Part shown: positions 25,300 through 35,732 of the stretch, in pieces
How the letters are laid out: each line of letters starts with the position of its first letter
Numbering within the stretch: the stretch's first letter is position 1
Assembly (NCBI GenBank): GCA_900095095.1
Contig: FMBT01000307.1
Coordinates: forward strand, 248,001-312,000
DNA from: Fragilariopsis cylindrus CCMP1102
Taxonomy: Eukaryota; Bacillariophyta; Bacillariophyceae; Bacillariales; Bacillariaceae
DNA: 64,000 bases
Direction of reading: 5' to 3'
Made by a program: the position numbers and the translations under genes
Notes under the pieces: generated by a model
Told to the model about the DNA's origin: nothing
What the model saw: only the letters and a program-made list of their open reading frames with translations
The model's database searches: none

Positions 25300-26315
25300 A
25301 TGAGAGCGCCATTATTATTATTGCCAAGGCGTCATTCATATTCATTGTAATTATTCAAGCTCAAGCATTGCTTACGGCAACTAGATCGTTGAAGAAAGCA
25401 AGGATAAGAAATTCGACAACGACGACGACGACGACGGTGGGTTGAACGTATTCGGTGAATACGCAGAAAGTTACGATCGTATTCGTTCGACCAGACTACC
25501 CTACTGCATTGTGGGGACGATGCTGCTGCTGGCTTGGATATTGATATCCAAAATCTGACGGTACTCGATGTTTGTGCGGGAACGGGATTTGGAGCAAAAG
25601 CTTCAATAAATAAAGGATTCAAAAACGTTATTGCTGTGGATACCGACAAAAAAATGCTACAGCAGCTGCTAGTTAACGGCAACATCGGAAACGATAGTAG
25701 TATCAAAAATGATAATAATAATATCAGAACGATACAAGCTAGAGCAAATGACATGTGCTCAAAAATAAAAGCCCAGTCGGTAGATCTTGTCATTTGTCTT
25801 CAGGCATTTCACTGGCTCGACGCTCGTATAGCATTGAACGAGTTCAGCCAAGTTCTGGAAAATTGTACTGGAAATAATAAAGAGAATGCTACGTACAGTA
25901 GTGATGGTAATTGTAGTAGTAATAGAAGTCGAATTTTGGTGGCATGGAACGACGGCGCTTTTTCCGATGATTTCGTTTCGGAAAATGGGAGATGTTGGTC
26001 GAGCGATACAATCCGAAATATACTCGCAATATGAAAGTCGCAGAAAATTGCGAATATCAATTGAATGAACACAACGATGATTTCTATAAGGCGAGAAAAA
26101 AACCTTACGTAAATCCCCAACTTTCAAATGCCAACGAATTTATATCTCTCCATGAATACTTTCAGTTACGTAAAAACGCACTCACGCAAGATGACTTGAG
26201 AAGGATTGAAACCGATACAAGGGCCTTACTCTCCAAGCATTACTTCGTTCAAGAGGAAGATGGAAGATTTAAATTGAATTGCGAAACAAAGGCTTACTTC
26301 CTAGACAAAAGATAA
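25300..26315 (+). CDS. Class I SAM-dependent methyltransferase, frame interrupted
   Basis: A possible start at 25300 gives a short Arg/Leu-rich leader that could be an organelle presequence. The recognisable part begins near 25460 with Phe-Gly-Glu-Tyr-Ala-Glu-Ser-Tyr-Asp-Arg-Ile-Arg, a common methyltransferase opening. Motif I follows (Val-Leu-Asp-Val-Cys-Ala-Gly-Thr-Gly-Phe-Gly, ~25561), then the acidic end of strand 2 (Ala-Val-Asp-Thr-Asp) and Gln-Ala-Phe-His-Trp-Leu-Asp (~25800), typical of Methyltransf_11 proteins. The C-terminal third continues in another frame from about 25990 with Arg-Tyr-Asn-Pro-x-Tyr and ends at 26315. At least three one-base shifts are needed (the leader, near 25515 and near 25985). 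The substrate is unknown. It could be a decaying copy, but the preserved motifs on both sides favour sequence errors. Confidence 0.7.
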
Positions 26316-26675
26316 TGGATAATTTATAGCATTTTCACCTTGTTTTAGCTCTCTTATTTTGTCTTTTATTTATTATTCCATTATTTCAGATTTTGTTTCC
26401 TCGTCATTTCATTCAATTCACCTTACTACGCCAATAATTACAGTTACAAAACGAGATATTCTAGGCGCGCACTGCGCGTGAGCTGTATCTCGAATGATTG
26501 ATTCATTCGATTCGATAAAATCTTTGCTTCTCATTCTCATTTCGACTGTTTTCACTTACAGTTAAAAAAATCAAAAATCCTACGTATTCATGCACGACAC
26601 TGAACATGATTGCTGAATTAAAAAGTGTTTGACAAAGCAACGCCCTCCAAAAGAATATTTAATCCAATCATAATT
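26316..26675. other. Intergenic
   Basis: A GC-rich patch, AGGCGCGCACTGCGCG, at about 26464-26479 sits in otherwise AT-rich sequence some 200 bases before the next start codon. No coding frame. Confidence 0.5.
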
Positions 26676-27734
26676 ATGAGCGACACTAGTGTTGAAGATG
26701 GCACCGATGTCGATGTGCCTGGGTGCACGCGTGTAACAGTTACAGGAGGACAGCTGTCATCAAATAACGATGCGGCTACTATTTTGATGGAATTCAAAGA
26801 TGATGATGATGATCCTGTACTCGATATTCGACTTAGTACAGGTACGAAGACCTATTGTTGTTCAGTCTCATTCCCTGGTATATCTGATGTCTTCGTGGTA
26901 ACAAGATAGCGGCGATAACACTAATACTACTGCTACTCGAATGATCGAATTTGGTCGTCATTTTTTACGAGAACATCCTACGACGACGTCCGATAATGAG
27001 GGAAATAATCAACACGAAAAAAGCTTATCAGGAACGAAATTTGATGATATCGTAATTTCTTTCGAATTCAACGACACTACTGCTGGAGGTATCGATGACG
27101 AAGAAGATATTGATACTACAAAAGGTATCAATCTAATTATTCGAGAAAAATTACAACATGGAATGAAGAAAATTATTCTTCGTTCGAAAATGAAAGAAGT
27201 AGAAGGAAAACTATCCTATTGTATTCCGATAGGAGTGACATTGAACAAATCAATCGATGAAGTGACAAAATTGAAATCACAAGTTTCAATGTGGAAGAAA
27301 ACCGCTGAAGATCTTGATCGGACTCAACAAGATAATAAAGATACACTTTTGGCAAACTTTACTAAGTTAAGAAATTTCTTGAATGAAAAATATCAAAAGG
27401 AATTAGAGGAACTTAAACAATTACATGAAGAGGAGAAAAAACATGGAAGAAGGAATCTTATCTATCATTACAGCTCCCAAGAAAGTACGACCAAAGCGTA
27501 AAGATGATCCAGTACAGGATTACGAAGAACTCTTCGAAGGGGAGAATCAAATCGATTGTCTAGCGGAAGGTCGGAAGACAAGTAAGACAAAACATAGAAA
27601 GCATTACTTAAAGAACCTATCGACATGGTCGGTATACAACGGGAAGAACAAGAATACAATAAAAAAAATCCAGTAGCAAATCCAAAAAACGCAAGAAGCA
27701 CAAGAAAGTACAACAACCTCTTTCTTCCACAGAC

Positions 27735-27777
<43 letters not shown>

Positions 27778-28263
27778 GACGACGACGACATAACAATTGA
27801 TTCTGATAATTGCAAAAAATCCAGTTATGGCAAGAAACGCAAGAAACTAAAACAACCTCCGACAAGACACAACGAAGACGACCATGAAAACGATGACGAT
27901 AATAAAATAATTTATAGTGATTCTGATAACGGCAAAAAATCTAGGTATGGCAAGAAGCGTAGGAAAGTCAAACAACCTCTTTCGGCAGGACACGATGATA
28001 ATGATGATGATGACGAAAAAATTTCTGGGGATTCTGATAATGGCAAAAGACCCAGTGATGGTAAAAAACGCAAGAAAGTAGAACAACCTCTTCCGGCAAG
28101 ACGAGATGACGATGATGACGATGACGATGACGATGACGATGGATGGACAGTGCGTAGAGCAAAAATCGAGATTCATTCTAGTCAAACAAAAACAAAAGCG
28201 GCAGTTCCGGCGGTTAAGGATGATACATCAGTATCTTCTGAATCAAGCTGGAAATTGAGATAG
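26676..28263 (+). CDS. XRCC4-like protein with acidic/basic tandem-repeat tail
   Basis: The start at 26676 gives Met-Ser-Asp-Thr-Ser. About 140 residues of mixed beta character (head) are followed by a long coiled coil that includes Trp-Lys-Lys-Thr-Ala-Glu-Asp-Leu-Asp and Leu-Leu-Ala-Asn-Phe-Thr-Lys-Leu-Arg-Asn (~27295-27380). That Trp-Lys-x-Thr-Ala pattern and the head-plus-coil layout resemble XRCC4, the partner of DNA ligase IV in non-homologous end joining; the match is by eye only. The C-terminal part has four repeats of about 37 residues, each with a Gly-Lys-Lys-Arg-Lys-Lys type basic block, Gln-Pro-Leu, then a run of Asp. The frame shifts near 26905, 27435 and between 27540 and 27770. 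Acidic runs encoded by GACGAT repeats could also be a minisatellite expansion. Confidence 0.5.
27731..28142. repeat. Coding minisatellite (GACGAT tracts and ~120-base units)
   Basis: Short GACGAT tandem tracts at about 27731-27777 and 28104-28142 bracket repeated units encoding the Lys/Arg block plus the Asp run of the XRCC4-like tail. Confidence 0.8.
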
Positions 28264-28264
28264 A

Positions 28265-28292
<28 letters not shown>
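28264..28292. repeat. TA microsatellite
   Basis: A TA run directly after the stop of the XRCC4-like gene, in the short gap before the convergent LIPB gene. Confidence 0.9.
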
Positions 28293-28295
<3 letters not shown>

Positions 28296-28479
28296 TATGC
28301 ACATGCATATGCATGTCAATATACATGGAGAGAGAGAGAGGGAGGAAATAGACAACATCGGTAACGACTAATATTTTATCACAAAAGCAATGATGGGGTG
28401 ATCATGGGGTATCAATGAATTATGTAGCTACACTTAATATATCATTATCTGAATATACTTCAACTATCTATTTATTCAT

Positions 28480-29714
28480 TTATTGTATCTCTACACTAAA
28501 GACTTTCCCCATGATACTAACTACAACTTCTGCGACCTCAGTAACAGTTGGTATTGGTCTATCCTGTAGTCTCAAAATTTCTCCCAAGCTTGTGACACCT
28601 CGTCCCTCGATACCACATGGAAGTATAATAGATGTATCAAAGTAGGATAAATCAGGATCTACATTAAGAGCAAACCCATGTGTTGTAATCCATCGTGAAC
28701 TACTTATACCAACAGCAGCAACTTTATTCGTACCGACCCAAACTCCTGTATTTATTTCATCTCTATTTCCTTCAATATGTAGTGTGCTAAAGTCTGAATA
28801 ATCACCTCTTCTATCATACGTAAATACCAATGCAGATCCATTTTCAAGGAAGGACCCGTTTTCAAATTAAGCATGGGATATACAACTAATTGTTTTGGAC
28901 CATGATACGTGACTGTATACATATATATATATATAGATATATATATAGCAGTATTTTTCCGTGTTGCGTATTTAATTTTTGTATTGATGAGATGGGGCGA
29001 TTGATTAGTTTTATGAATATAATATATGAACAGGTATACACACACAAACATACACACACACACATACACACACTACTATATTTACCTTCTCCACCGCGTT
29101 CGACACGGTAAACTGGTACGTCATTTGGAGCTACGACGGGAGAAATTGATTCTGTCAACTTTTCTATAATTCTTAGCATCGATTTCTTTTCGTCGTTATT
29201 ATATCGTCGTGATCAATACTATATTGTTCTTCATCATGGTTTTCATTTGATCCTCCATACGACGATCCAATGTTAATCGTGCTGTTCCTTCTCCTCTCGC
29301 CTTACGGGAAAGTTTTTGGAGAGCAGCTGATATAGAAGTAGAATAAGACGACTTATCATCGGAAGAAGAAAAAGAATCATCATCATCTTGTTGTTGTAGA
29401 AATGTGAGGTGTGTCTCATCAGCTCCTCGACCAAGTGTATAGACATGCGAATGCTCTAGTAACAATACACAATCCTGGTCATGAAAATCATCGCTCGAAG
29501 ATTGTTGTTGTTGTTGTTGATGTTTCTTCTGTAGCTGCTGATCATGTTGCTGCTGTCGTCGTCGCCGTTGTTCCAATCGATGGTTCAACAAATATAATTG
29601 ATAGGCCCATGTTTTGGGATATGGTAAACATCCCTGATGTAATAAGTTGTGAATTCTAACAGTCGAACGACCAACAACAGACGTTATAATGGTACTCAGC
29701 GGATGGAACAGCAG
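28480..29714 (-). CDS. LIPB: Octanoyltransferase (lipoate pathway, LipB family)
   Basis: Transfers octanoyl from acyl carrier protein to the lipoyl domains of 2-oxoacid dehydrogenases and glycine-cleavage H protein; usually mitochondrial. In order: Leu-Pro-Tyr-Pro-Lys-Thr-Trp-Ala near the start, Val-Tyr-Thr-Leu-Gly-Arg-Gly, Arg-Gly-Gly-Glu-Val-Thr-Tyr-His-Gly-Pro, Asp-Leu-His-Trp-Tyr-Leu-Arg, then Asn-Lys-Val-Ala-Ala-Val-Gly-Ile with the catalytic Lys, Gly-Phe-Ala-Leu-Asn and Leu-Pro-Cys-Gly-Ile with the catalytic Cys. An intron at 29085..28913 splits the Arg-Gly-Gly motif in phase. The Gln-, Asp- and Ser-rich insert around 29330-29560 is unusual. The frame shifts near 29205 and near 28785. 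The open frame begins at 29714 without an ATG, so the presequence lies upstream across another shift or intron. Confidence 0.88.
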
Positions 29715-30315
29715 CTAATGATGAAAAGCGAGATACTCGAAATAGGAGAAGATATCTTCTTTTGATTTTTTGTTGGAGAACGACAACTTCGAAATCTTAA
29801 GAAATTCTGATGGCGGAACAACAATAAGGGCGTTGATATAGCTGGAAGGCCATCATATAATAGTGTTGGATCGTTCGTATGGACTAAAATTCACTCTCCT
29901 CTCCTCTCCTCTCAGATTATTGTGAATAGATTTGAGTAGACCATGGTCGATTATTAGCCTCATAAAATATTTGTGTCGAAGTACGATTTATTAAAATATT
30001 TGATCATGAACATTGAAAATAAGCCGACGAGGACGATGAAGTTCTCACATAATTTCGAAATTTCGTCGAATTTATAAAATTATCACACCCCCCCCCCTCA
30101 TGCATGACTCATCTTTAAAAAATATAAAAATATAAAAATATTTTTCAACATTCATCGCACGACAATGAAGGATGAGGGGATGAACGAATACATATCCTCC
30201 CCTGTTCTCTATCTAACACAATATCTAGATTAGTAGATCTAAGCTACTAGTACTAATGAATTACAGCATCGCCGTTACAAATCGTCGCTGATAACCCGCT
30301 CTTCTGGAAAACAAT
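29715..30315. other. Intergenic, divergent promoters of LIPB and the J-protein
   Basis: Probably contains the missing start of LIPB (minus). A CTCTC repeat lies near 29890 and an 8-9 C run near 30090. No other coding frame. Confidence 0.5.
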
Positions 30316-30894
30316 ATGGGAAAAACTCATTATGATATTTTAGATGTTCCAAAAGATGCTACCACGGATATTATTCGAAAATCATATCTTGAAAAATCAT
30401 TAAAGTATCATCCAGATTTGAACAAGGAACATTCATGCGGTGAAAAATTCAAGTTTATATCCAATGCACATTCAGTTTTATCATGTACGCTGGAACGACA
30501 GAAATATGATCGACAACTCCTAGAAGATACCATGTGGAGAAAAGGAATGAATCATCAACAACGGGGCAGTGGCAACTTTTATGGTACTGGGAATCTGAAT
30601 AATCATCGAAGACCAAAACCTGGACTTCATGTGGCTATGGAGACATTATCAAATCCACGATATATGTTATATGGAGTTATTGGATTTGGTAGCGTAGCAT
30701 TACTGGGTTCTTTGATGGGAGGAATGTCATCTAAACGACCAGAATATCATCATCAGGAGGCAATGGTTGAAGCCTGGAAGAATCCTGCTACTGGCCGATA
30801 TGAACAACCAGCTCCGTGGGATAAGAATTACCAGAGATTAAAACCTAAATTAGAAATGGTACCAAGGGAAAAAGTTTGTAAACGACAAATGTAA
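30316..30894 (+). CDS. J-domain (DnaJ) membrane co-chaperone
   Basis: An intact single-exon frame of 192 residues. Residues 4-70 are a J domain: Tyr-Asp-Ile-Leu-Asp-Val-Pro opening helix I, the invariant His-Pro-Asp at about residue 37, then Lys-Phe-x-x-Ile-x-x-Ala in helix III and Lys-Tyr-Asp in helix IV. The J domain stimulates Hsp70 ATPase. Near residues 117-135 there is one hydrophobic segment (Tyr-Gly-Val-Ile-Gly-Phe-Gly ... Leu-Leu-Gly-Ser-Leu), so the protein is probably anchored with a 55-residue tail of Trp/Pro-containing sequence. There is no Gly/Phe region or zinc domain, so it is a class III J-protein. The membrane cannot be told from the sequence. Confidence 0.85.
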   Translation: MGKTHYDILDVPKDATTDIIRKSYLEKSLKYHPDLNKEHSCGEKFKFISNAHSVLSCTLERQKYDRQLLEDTMWRKGMNHQQRGSGNFYGTGNLNNHRRPKPGLHVAMETLSNPRYMLYGVIGFGSVALLGSLMGGMSSKRPEYHHQEAMVEAWKNPATGRYEQPAPWDKNYQRLKPKLEMVPREKVCKRQM

Positions 30895-31561
30895 CTGTTT
30901 TGTTGTTGATTTTTTGTTTGATCGATGGATGTTGTCTATACTACTGTACATTGTTGCCATTGTATGATGTTCATTTGCCTCTCGTACGATAACTAATATA
31001 TTTATTTAAATAAATAGTGGATTTCAAATGAGACGAACGAAAAATGAATATTTCTTTTTCGGAAAGTCAATGTTTTTCATTTCGATTAAAAAAAATGACG
31101 CAATAGTACAGTCAGTTTGGAAGATGCGTTGAATGTTGCCAATCTTTTAAATATCTTGGGTTTGTTCCTACCGTATTATTTTTAATACGATTGAATCTGG
31201 AAAAGTTACAATATCGCACTAAAAAGATTCAGTGACGGTCAATACAACCGACAATAATAACAGTCATGGAGGAGAGACGAAGATTACTATTTACATATTG
31301 TTTATCAGCGATAGGATCTGAAAGGAACACGAAACACACGTATCAATATATTACTCATTGAATACAATAGCAGCATGAAGTCTCATCCTACATACCAGCG
31401 ATAGCTCTCGCAATCAAACATCGAAATGTAGTTGTCAGAGTGACCACACTTTTAGTCAACTTGATTTAAATAAAAATCTTTTAAAACAATTGATCAATAG
31501 TTACTGTAGCTAGCTTACACCAAAACAAAATTAAAACAAAAAATTAGAGAGAGAACAACAA
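30895..31561. other. Intergenic between convergent genes
   Basis: 3' flanks of the J-protein and the lipase-like gene. TACTGTA heptamers lie at 30942 and 31502. Nothing else recognised. Confidence 0.6.
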
Positions 31562-34141
31562 TTAGCGTAACTTCGATGACAACCAATCAACTGCATATTT
31601 TTGTACTTGTACAGCCTCGGGAAATCCTGCCGTCCCTAGGCCTAGATAAGCATGAGGGACGTTGTTGACAGCCATCAATTCAGAATCGACACCCAATACA
31701 CTTAGACGCTCATTGAAAGTAACAGAATCGTCTAATAGGGGATCTTTCGAACTAGCGAATAGCAACGTTGGTGGAAAACGCCTAAGGACGGAATCCGGTG
31801 CATAATGTGGTGATGCCAATGGATCCTTTTTGTTGAAACCAGGAGGGAGGTACGCATCTGATATGGCAGAAATTAAGGCATTGGGAAGTACCGGATCTTC
31901 TGTACCAACTACTCGAGAATGAGATAATTCTGTTGTAAGATTCAGTGCGGGACAAGAAAGCATGATTGCATCTGGCATTCTGTGTAACTTTTCTGTACTG
32001 TTGTCTATCGGAATAGGCGACGATGATGACGACGACGAAGAATCATCTATGTCAACATCCTCAGTTTCCGCACCAATGTTGTGCATAGCAAGCTTGACGC
32101 ATAAAGCCGCGGCAGATTACCCCCCGCACTCTCCCCAGTGACGATGATAGAATTAACATCGAATCCCAATTCTGGACCTGTGTTCCCACTTGCTAACGCG
32201 GCATAAATTATAGCAATCTGATTCAATTGAGTTGGGAAATGGTGTTCTGGTAGCAACGAATACTAGTATATTGGGAGAAAATAAATTGATAAGCAGACTA
32301 CTTGTACCTAGAAAGACATACCAATAATTGTTTACGATCGTTTCAACGTACCTCAGGGCAAATAACGACTGCACCTGTTGAAGAGCTCCAATCTAATAAG
32401 TAGGGAAGATCCGAAGCGATAGTGTGAGCAAAAAATCCCCCACCTGTCAGGTGCAAAATTATATCTCGTTGGCGATATTTTCCTTTGGATCCAACGAAGC
32501 TTTTTCTGTCAAAGTTTGCATCTTCAGCATGTGATTGTATTTCGGTTTCAGCGATAGTCGATAACTGAGATAAGTTCGATACAGAATCCCTGCGCTTGCG
32601 CTTCGTTTTGCACTTAAGTAAAGATGCCAATTCAGGAGCTGGGTCCTTTGATAGAATAAAACACGGAACACCGCAGATATAAATCCGATCCGCCACAGCG
32701 GCTCCTTTGACAAGCTTAGAAGCCTGTAGCATAAGATTTTTCAATGCAGGAAGAGACACCATACCCCTGTAAAAAGTATCGAAATATCATAAATTGGTAA
32801 GACGCGATTACATAAGTTTAAATTATATAAATGTCTAATGCATTGGATCCGTCTGGGAAAATGCCATATAAAGAAGACTTACCATGCATGCTGAATCAAA
32901 TCACGCGAAGACTCGTTGACTACAGTTGGAGTTGGGGCACCAGTGATTGTATAAAAAGACGCTGCAGCTCCTGTAACCAACGGAAGGAAAAGAGGAGACG
33001 TCTGCTTCGTGCAATGTACACCTACTCCAACAGAGGCATAATATATGTCCATGAAGCGCTTTATCATAAGGAACCGAATCTCACCAGTTGAGCTCCAGAA
33101 GTACGACTTCTTTTCACCGTGTACCTTTGCATACTCAATCAATTTCCTTGATTTATCATCGTCCATGCCGAGGAACTCTTCCATGATAATATCCTTGGAC
33201 GTCTTACATTTCACAGGTGACAAGGCGTTCGGCTGGAAGGCTGACAGTGAGGAATAATGGCGACTCTGTTCTGTATTTGACTCTTTAGGAGAGTAGTGGA
33301 TCAATTCCCATTGATGACTCCATTCCAAAAGTTCATTGTTACTACGTATGATCTTATCGGTCATCCAACACACGTTTAGAAAGTTTTTGAGTAATGTCAA
33401 ACTGAGCAATGAGACACTTGCTTTAGATGTAGCAAGGATCAATCGCTTTTTGTCGTAAGAAGATAAAGAAAGTAATTGTATTCTATGATTCCCGGTAGAA
33501 CTTCGACCAAAATACCCTGTAATTAATCCTGCTCCCAAACAGCAGTAGCAACTGAATGACAACAAGTTATAATGTACTTGCTGAGGATTTTCGTGTTCAG
33601 CGTTAGGTATTCTATGACCCGATATCACATAGTGTGCGTCATCTATCCGTACCAATAGAAGTTGACAGATAACAATCAGCCGAAATAAAAGCTGACTATC
33701 TGCACTTTGACTACTAGTTGTATAGAGAGATGACCGGCTTTTAAGCGTTCTTGGTTCTTGTGGATTGCGAAGATTTGAATGACGATGGTTGTTGTGACGG
33801 GATTCATCTATGTGACTGTTAATGTTGTTTGATTTTACTTGCGAGATTTGCTTTAGAATTTCCAAAGCCCGAACGATATCAATGTCATCACTGTTAATAT
33901 TTCCTTTTGTTTCGTCAGACGACGCCTTATTGTCGTTATCCCTTTCTTCGTGCAATTTTTCGAAAACGTATCCAAATAGTAGTTTCTCTGTAGCAACGAG
34001 ACTTTTCTGCAACTGATTTAAAGATTCATATCGACCCGGTGACATACGTATTTGTGTTTGTGATAGTGCCAATCGCAAGTTTTTTTTACATTTCAATAAT
34101 AGTGGGACTACCTGAAAAAGATAGTTAGAGGGATGACTCAT
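31562..34141 (-). CDS. Hormone-sensitive-lipase-like alpha/beta hydrolase with long N-terminal domain
   Basis: Exons 34141..32883, 32766..32352 and 32262..31562 join in phase through GT-AG introns. The first ~420 residues are helical and resemble the HSL N-terminal region in position and size. The catalytic part has the oxyanion segment Leu-His-Leu-Thr-Gly-Gly-Gly-Phe-Phe-Ala (32455), Tyr-Ser-Leu-Leu-Pro-Glu-His-His-Phe-Pro, the nucleophile elbow Gly-Glu-Ser-Ala-Gly-Gly (32130), Asp-Pro-Leu-Leu-Asp-Asp and Val-Pro-His-Ala-Tyr-Leu. These supply Ser, Asp and His. In HSL the oxyanion motif is His-Gly-Gly-Gly; here Thr replaces that His. One base appears missing just after the nucleophile elbow (near 32113). 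A neutral lipid or steryl ester hydrolase role is inferred. The start may be further upstream, because an acceptor-like TTTTTCAG lies at the start of this exon. Confidence 0.82.
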
Positions 34142-34717
34142 TCTCGTTTATCCTATTTGACTGCAGCAATATACTTGTATCGGTTTTTCGACGGAAATAA
34201 TGCATTAGCACTACTATCGATAATCGATATATTCTTCCCTTCACGATTACAGTATAGGTGTACCTTTCTGTATTTATTGTATGATCCTTTTTGTGATCGG
34301 AATACATGAAATGTTTGTAGGTACAGTAGCTCACTAGCTTTTTGTGTGCAGCATGTTGAAGAGGGTAATATGCAAAACAGAATAACAGAATTAGAATGCA
34401 TGGGCGATCGTTGATGTTGTTCTATCGCTTTTTTGATTGTTTGTTGTCGTTTTGTGTCAAAAAAAACTTTGATTTGTTCAATATATTGAATAGTGTCAGT
34501 AGGACCTAGAACGTGAATTGAACTCAATCATGTTTTGTAGATGTTTACGCTAAAAACGAAAAGACAAAGGCATAGTAAGCATTTTGTTAAAAAATGGTGG
34601 GTTAAAAAAATACGAGATCGTTATCGATCAATGCATTCAGGATTTGTGTTACGAAGTTCAAGTTATTATTGTTATTAACAGACTTTATTATTAATTAAAA
34701 AATTTAGTAAAAAAGAA
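34142..34717. other. Intergenic; upstream of lipase-like gene and GEP4
   Basis: Divergent promoter space. It may contain a first exon of the lipase-like gene, but none could be fixed. TACAGTA heptamers lie at 34248 and 34322. Confidence 0.45.
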
Positions 34718-35422
34718 ATGGTGCAATCATTGAATACCAAAGCATTGATTACTTTGGCGTATGTTCTTCGTAATCCGAGATGTTTAATTCCTCATGTATC
34801 GGTATCTAATGTTTCAGAAATTGATTATAAAGCTATGAAGGAATCTGCTGGTATTCGTGCTGTCGTTTTTGACAAGGACAACACGTTAACTGCACCGTAC
34901 GTCAATGTTATACATCCAGACGCTGCTAAGGGATTAGAAAATGCAAAAGAAGTATTTGGACCAGAAAATGTAGCGATTATGAGTAACAGCGCTGGGACAA
35001 AGGACGATCCTAACTACGAAGACGCGATACTGATAGAAGAAGCATTGGGGATTGCTGTCATCCGACACGACGAGAAAAAACCAGGTGGGTTAGATTCAGT
35101 ACTTTCGCATTTTGATATCGAAGATCCAGCTACACTATGTATGGTCGGAGATAGACTGTTAACAGATGTTGTTTTCGGTAATCTGTATTCGATGCTTACT
35201 GTTCATACATTACCATTATGTAAAGGAGAGGAAAATAAAGGAGATAATAAAGTTGCAAAGCTAGTTCGATCTGTAGAAAATAAAGGTTTATACGGAAATT
35301 GGTTTGGAAGTCGGATCTTATTAAAGAAAGAGAAGCTACCGAAGCATAAGTTTTGGCCAGGAGAAGGCGAAGCCCCACTACGAATAATATCTATTGAAGA
35401 TGAAGGCTCTACTAAATCATAG
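34718..35422 (+). CDS. GEP4: Phosphatidylglycerophosphate phosphatase, GEP4/YqeG HAD family
   Basis: An intact 234-residue frame. The HAD motif I is Val-Val-Phe-Asp-Lys-Asp-Asn-Thr-Leu-Thr (~34863), with the nucleophile and acid Asp residues. Motif II Ser is in Ile-Met-Ser-Asn-Ser-Ala-Gly (~34980). Motif III/IV is Lys-Lys-Pro-Gly-Gly then Val-Gly-Asp-Arg-Leu-Leu-Thr-Asp-Val (~35140). The Asp-Lys-Asp-Asn-Thr form and the Ile-Pro-His start are typical of mitochondrial Gep4, which removes phosphate from phosphatidylglycerophosphate to make phosphatidylglycerol for cardiolipin. In photosynthetic cells the same family also serves plastid phosphatidylglycerol. No clear transit peptide is visible, so location is uncertain. 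Confidence 0.88.
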   Translation: MVQSLNTKALITLAYVLRNPRCLIPHVSVSNVSEIDYKAMKESAGIRAVVFDKDNTLTAPYVNVIHPDAAKGLENAKEVFGPENVAIMSNSAGTKDDPNYEDAILIEEALGIAVIRHDEKKPGGLDSVLSHFDIEDPATLCMVGDRLLTDVVFGNLYSMLTVHTLPLCKGEENKGDNKVAKLVRSVENKGLYGNWFGSRILLKKEKLPKHKFWPGEGEAPLRIISIEDEGSTKS

Positions 35423-35732
35423 TTACTACAGTAGTTGCAACTGTCTCAAAATGATAAAATCTAATCATCTATCAATTAGTAGCTAAATATAAAGTATAAG
35501 TAGAATAAAACTCATAACTATCATTATAAGCATCAATCAGTTCTTCTCTGGTCAACTTTCTATAAAGTTCGTTTTTGCTGTTGTTGTTGCTGCAATCAAT
35601 GAATAATACTGAATACGCAATTCAATTGAAGTAATATTGTCAAAATAAAGCTATCTATTTATAAAGAGCCTACCAAGTTCAATTTCATATCGTTTTAAGA
35701 TCAAGCTCATACTCATAATTTCCTTTTTGTGA
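35423..35732. other. Intergenic between convergent genes
   Basis: AT-rich 3' flanks with a TACAGTA at 35427. No coding frame. Confidence 0.6.

Noticed and set aside
27625-27780. A Thr-Met repeat protein start in the XRCC4-like tail
   Set aside because: It is the wrong-frame reading of the GACGAT tract; the Asp reading matches the other repeats.
34153-34527. 124-codon frame as the first exon of the lipase-like gene
   Set aside because: It has no similarity to HSL N-termini and runs in a frame that does not splice cleanly into the exon at 34141.
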